This document shows positions 62,162 through 64,000 of a DNA stretch of 64,000 nucleotides, piece by piece. The stretch's first letter is position 1. Each line of letters begins with the position of its first letter. Position numbers and translations under genes: made by a program. A model generated the notes under the pieces. The model saw only the letters and a program-made list of their open reading frames with translations. It did no database searches and was not told the origin of the DNA. The DNA is taken from NCBI RefSeq assembly GCF_016918545.1, contig NZ_JAFFQC010000007.1, positions 81,825 to 145,824 of the forward strand, read 5' to 3'. This DNA comes from Desulfobulbus alkaliphilus. Its GTDB lineage: Bacteria > Desulfobacterota > Desulfobulbia > Desulfobulbales > Desulfobulbaceae.

Positions 62162-62959
62162 TTACGGAACCAGCAAAACAGAACTGGAGACTCCCGAGGT
62201 AACCCGCGCGCAGGTAGAACCAAGCAGCTTGGAAGGAAATGGTTCGTTGAGCCGCCCAAGAACGACCAAATCGGCCTGGATCTGTTCGACAACCTCGATA
62301 ATGTGTTTAGATGGCGAACCGATCCGGGAGATGACAGACATTTCATGAAAGTCATCTTCGAATTTCCCGGTCAGATCCTTCAGCATCTGCTCGACATTTT
62401 CCCTGCGCAATTGTTCGGTGAAAGGGTCGGACGCCCTTTCACCCACATGCAGAATTGTCAGCTTGGAAATAAACTGGCCAAGCATGCGGACATACAGCCA
62501 AACCCGGCTCGCCGCTTTGCGGAAATCAGTGGCAAAAACAAGATGGCGCACCTTTTCGGTATGCTCCAGCTCCGGGCGTTGTTTATGGATGAAGACCGGG
62601 ATATCGGAAAGCCGGATGATGTCTTCTGTCGTACTTCCCAGCAACGAGGACACCAGAAAGTTTTTTCTACTGGCAGGCAGGTAAATGACATCCGCTGCCA
62701 GGTCCATGGCCTGACGGGTGACTTCCGAGGCTACATGCCCTTCCATAAGCAGGGGCGTAGCCTGGATTCCAACCTGGTTCAGTTCGTCGACAAGATGTGC
62801 TAACCGGGCCTGAATCAGGTCTTTGTTACCAAGCCCAGGGGTCATAACGTGGAGCAGGACAATCTGCTGGCCACCGAACCGGTCGATAAATGATGCGCGA
62901 ATCTTGACATCTGCAAGAGACTCACTCAGGTCCAACGGTTGCACAATCTTTTTCAACAT
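62162..62959 (-). CDS. Tandem universal stress protein (UspA family)
   Basis: 265 aa from ATG 62959 (GAGGATTTGCC before it); an in-frame extension to 63031 is not family-like. Two Usp folds are joined: the first (about 1-135) begins KKIVQPLDLSES, the second (about 140-265) begins RHLVFATDFRKAA and ends DLVVLGRLNEPFPSKLLGST. The phosphate-loop residues of ATP-binding Usp members (G-2x-G-9x-G-S/T) are only partly recognisable. First gene of a two-gene unit with the BCCT transporter. Confidence 0.88.
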   Translation of the reverse strand: MLKKIVQPLDLSESLADVKIRASFIDRFGGQQIVLLHVMTPGLGNKDLIQARLAHLVDELNQVGIQATPLLMEGHVASEVTRQAMDLAADVIYLPASRKNFLVSSLLGSTTEDIIRLSDIPVFIHKQRPELEHTEKVRHLVFATDFRKAASRVWLYVRMLGQFISKLTILHVGERASDPFTEQLRRENVEQMLKDLTGKFEDDFHEMSVISRIGSPSKHIIEVVEQIQADLVVLGRLNEPFPSKLLGSTCARVTSGVSSSVLLVP

Positions 62960-63673
62960 GGCAAATCCTCTGGTCGTTGATCTGTAACTTATCAAGGGGT
63001 TTGACCTGTATGGCTTGTCACGCATCTGCATTGTAGCGATGGCTCGAACCCCAGGCTAGTGCAGACCTGGATACTCGCTAGAGCCCTTCAATGCGGGCCG
63101 ATACGTTCCAGTGCATAAGGCAACATTTGATCAAAGTCTTTCAAAGCATTGGCATTCCGAACGAATTATGCCATGGCCATGCTGAAGGCAATGCAAACCG
63201 GATGCACGACACATGGCAGGTTTTCTGCTGCTCCAGAACGGTTCTGCATATCCCAATTCAACTTTCGATGCAAGGCTGGAATCGATTGTCCCTGGTACAG
63301 GTTTCTCAGGCCCACTTCGGCAGTGACCGTTCTGGTGGTCATATCGAGGATCATCGCCTGCCTTCATTGATGCCTGAATCCAGGCGATGCTCATTTCCCC
63401 AACTCATTTCTGCCCTTTTTTACCACCCCGTACCTTGGCTGTTTTTTTCACAAATCTGAATCCGAGAGCGTTCGTCCGTGCGTTTTCCCAATAAAGCTCT
63501 TATCGACAGAACCCTCAGGTGTCATGCGCAAAATTACCTGTCTGCAACCGTAGATTAGGGACGCTGCTCAATTTTCCTCCACCGATATATTTCTCCACCC
63601 GATTGATCACTGTTGCTTCCATGATCGATATTATTTTCTTGACTTTCATAACACCATGGGTTCTATGGTGTCC
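62960..63673. other. Gene-free stretch before the riboswitch
   Basis: About 710 bp. Several overlapping open frames on both strands between 63091 and 63459 reach 60-120 codons, but none has a ribosome-binding site or recognisable family. One minus frame (63354-63166) has slightly protein-like composition and could be a remnant. A repeat fragment lies at 63455. Confidence 0.4.
63455..63485 (+). repeat. MITE-like element, 5'-terminal fragment
   Basis: TCTGAATCCGAGAGCGTTCG then TCCGTGCG matches the first ~30 bp of the family, and the match ends there. Confidence 0.6.
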
Positions 63674-63833
63674 AGTTCAGGTGTTCGTAAGAACTTAAAA
63701 GGGAACTCCGTGCAATTCGGAGACGGGCCCGCCGCTGTAACCGGGGACGAAAGCCGCTTTGATGTCACTGACCATAAGGTTGGGAAGACGCGGCAAGTAG
63801 GATGAACCGGGAGTCAGAAGACCTGCCTGGACT
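63674..63833 (+). promoter_or_regulatory. Cobalamin riboswitch aptamer
   Basis: P1 pairs AGTTCAGG (63674) with CCTGGACT (63826-63833). Conserved cores are present in order: AAAAGGGAACTCCG, the B12 box GCCGCTGTAACC, GGGGACGAAAGCC, CACTGACCATAAGGTTGGGAAG and the AGTCAGAAGACCTGCC end. It binds adenosylcobalamin or a related cobamide and represses its downstream gene, which starts beyond the window (probably a corrinoid transport or synthesis gene). Confidence 0.93.
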
Positions 63834-63902
63834 TTGAGGAGACGACTGCGAGGACGGCAGCGTACCCCCGGCATAGCTTTTCCGCGGATAAAAAAGGGAT
63901 AT

Positions 63903-63937
63903 CCCGGATCGAAATGTTTCGATCCGGGTTTTTTTTT
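63903..63937 (+). terminator. Terminator of the riboswitch expression platform
   Basis: A perfect 12-bp stem CCCGGATCGAAA/TTTCGATCCGGG with a tiny loop and a run of nine T residues, about 70 nt after the aptamer. Ligand binding presumably favours this termination hairpin. An alternative pairing partner was not identified with certainty. Confidence 0.85.
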
Positions 63938-64000
63938 GCTCAAACTCTTTCCGCCCCTGCCCCTGCCCCTATTACCAATCTCCAACCCCACGAACCTAGC

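Noticed and set aside
63695..63991. 98-codon minus frame at the window end
   Set aside because: It is antisense to the cobalamin riboswitch and its terminator.

Overview
The window is a GC-rich bacterial chromosome segment with about 48 supportable genes. The overall gene character (c-type multiheme cytochrome, DUF1622 protein, DsrE-like protein, Lon-family YcbZ-type protease, DUF2284 Fe-S protein, sigma-54 activator, FemAB-like acyltransferase) suggests a Gram-negative Desulfobacterota member, probably Desulfobulbales-like. That placement is inference from protein character, not a computed phylogeny.

Layout. 1-5.4 kb: a histidine kinase cut by the window edge, a FemAB-like gene behind a terminator-ended structured leader, two coupled small genes, a dienelactone-hydrolase-like protein and a histidine phosphatase. 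5.4-11.8 kb: a minus-strand tripartite RND efflux operon (TolC-like, adaptor, pump, DUF1622). 12-16 kb: tRNA-Ser(GGA), tadA, a sigma-54 activator with a degenerate receiver, and a BepA-like M48 peptidase. 16-19.5 kb: a complete polar amino-acid ABC importer. 19.9-24.9 kb: a double-ATPase ABC protein, a DsrE-like protein, uvrC, and a Bfd-like/metallo-beta-lactamase read-through ORF. 25-33 kb: Lon-like protease, membrane protein, pentaheme cytochrome, EAL-HDOD protein, YceH. 33-42 kb: carB, LysE exporter, an ATP-grasp/esterase pair, DUF2284, PsiE-like, pyrF. 42-56 kb: a divergent pyruvate-kinase-like protein, then pstSCAB, a tandem-repeat lipoprotein and phoU behind a tandem CTTAA Pho-box-like promoter, then a hybrid histidine kinase. 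56-64 kb: accessory region with a methyltransferase, FitAB/VapBC-type toxin-antitoxin, RAYT transposase with inverted repeats, TfoX C-domain protein, FISUMP lipoprotein, BCCT transporter, UspA protein and a cobalamin riboswitch whose gene lies beyond the end.

The most striking unexplained structure is a dispersed short repeat present about 13 times in 64 kb. Full-length copies are about 218 bp. They have 13-bp terminal inverted repeats (CCTGRATCCGTGA / TCACGGATYCAGG), an internal long palindrome, and 5-bp direct repeats of flanking target DNA (TATCC, AATCA, ATATT and GTTGA exact at four sites). Size classes of ~218, 127 and 37-61 bp look like internal-deletion derivatives. This is a non-autonomous, MITE-like element that often lands just behind stop codons. 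One 37-bp copy supplies both the uvrC stop codon and the likely ribosome-binding site of the next gene. A second, unrelated repeat family carries the core GGGGTCA and accompanies the RAYT transposase.
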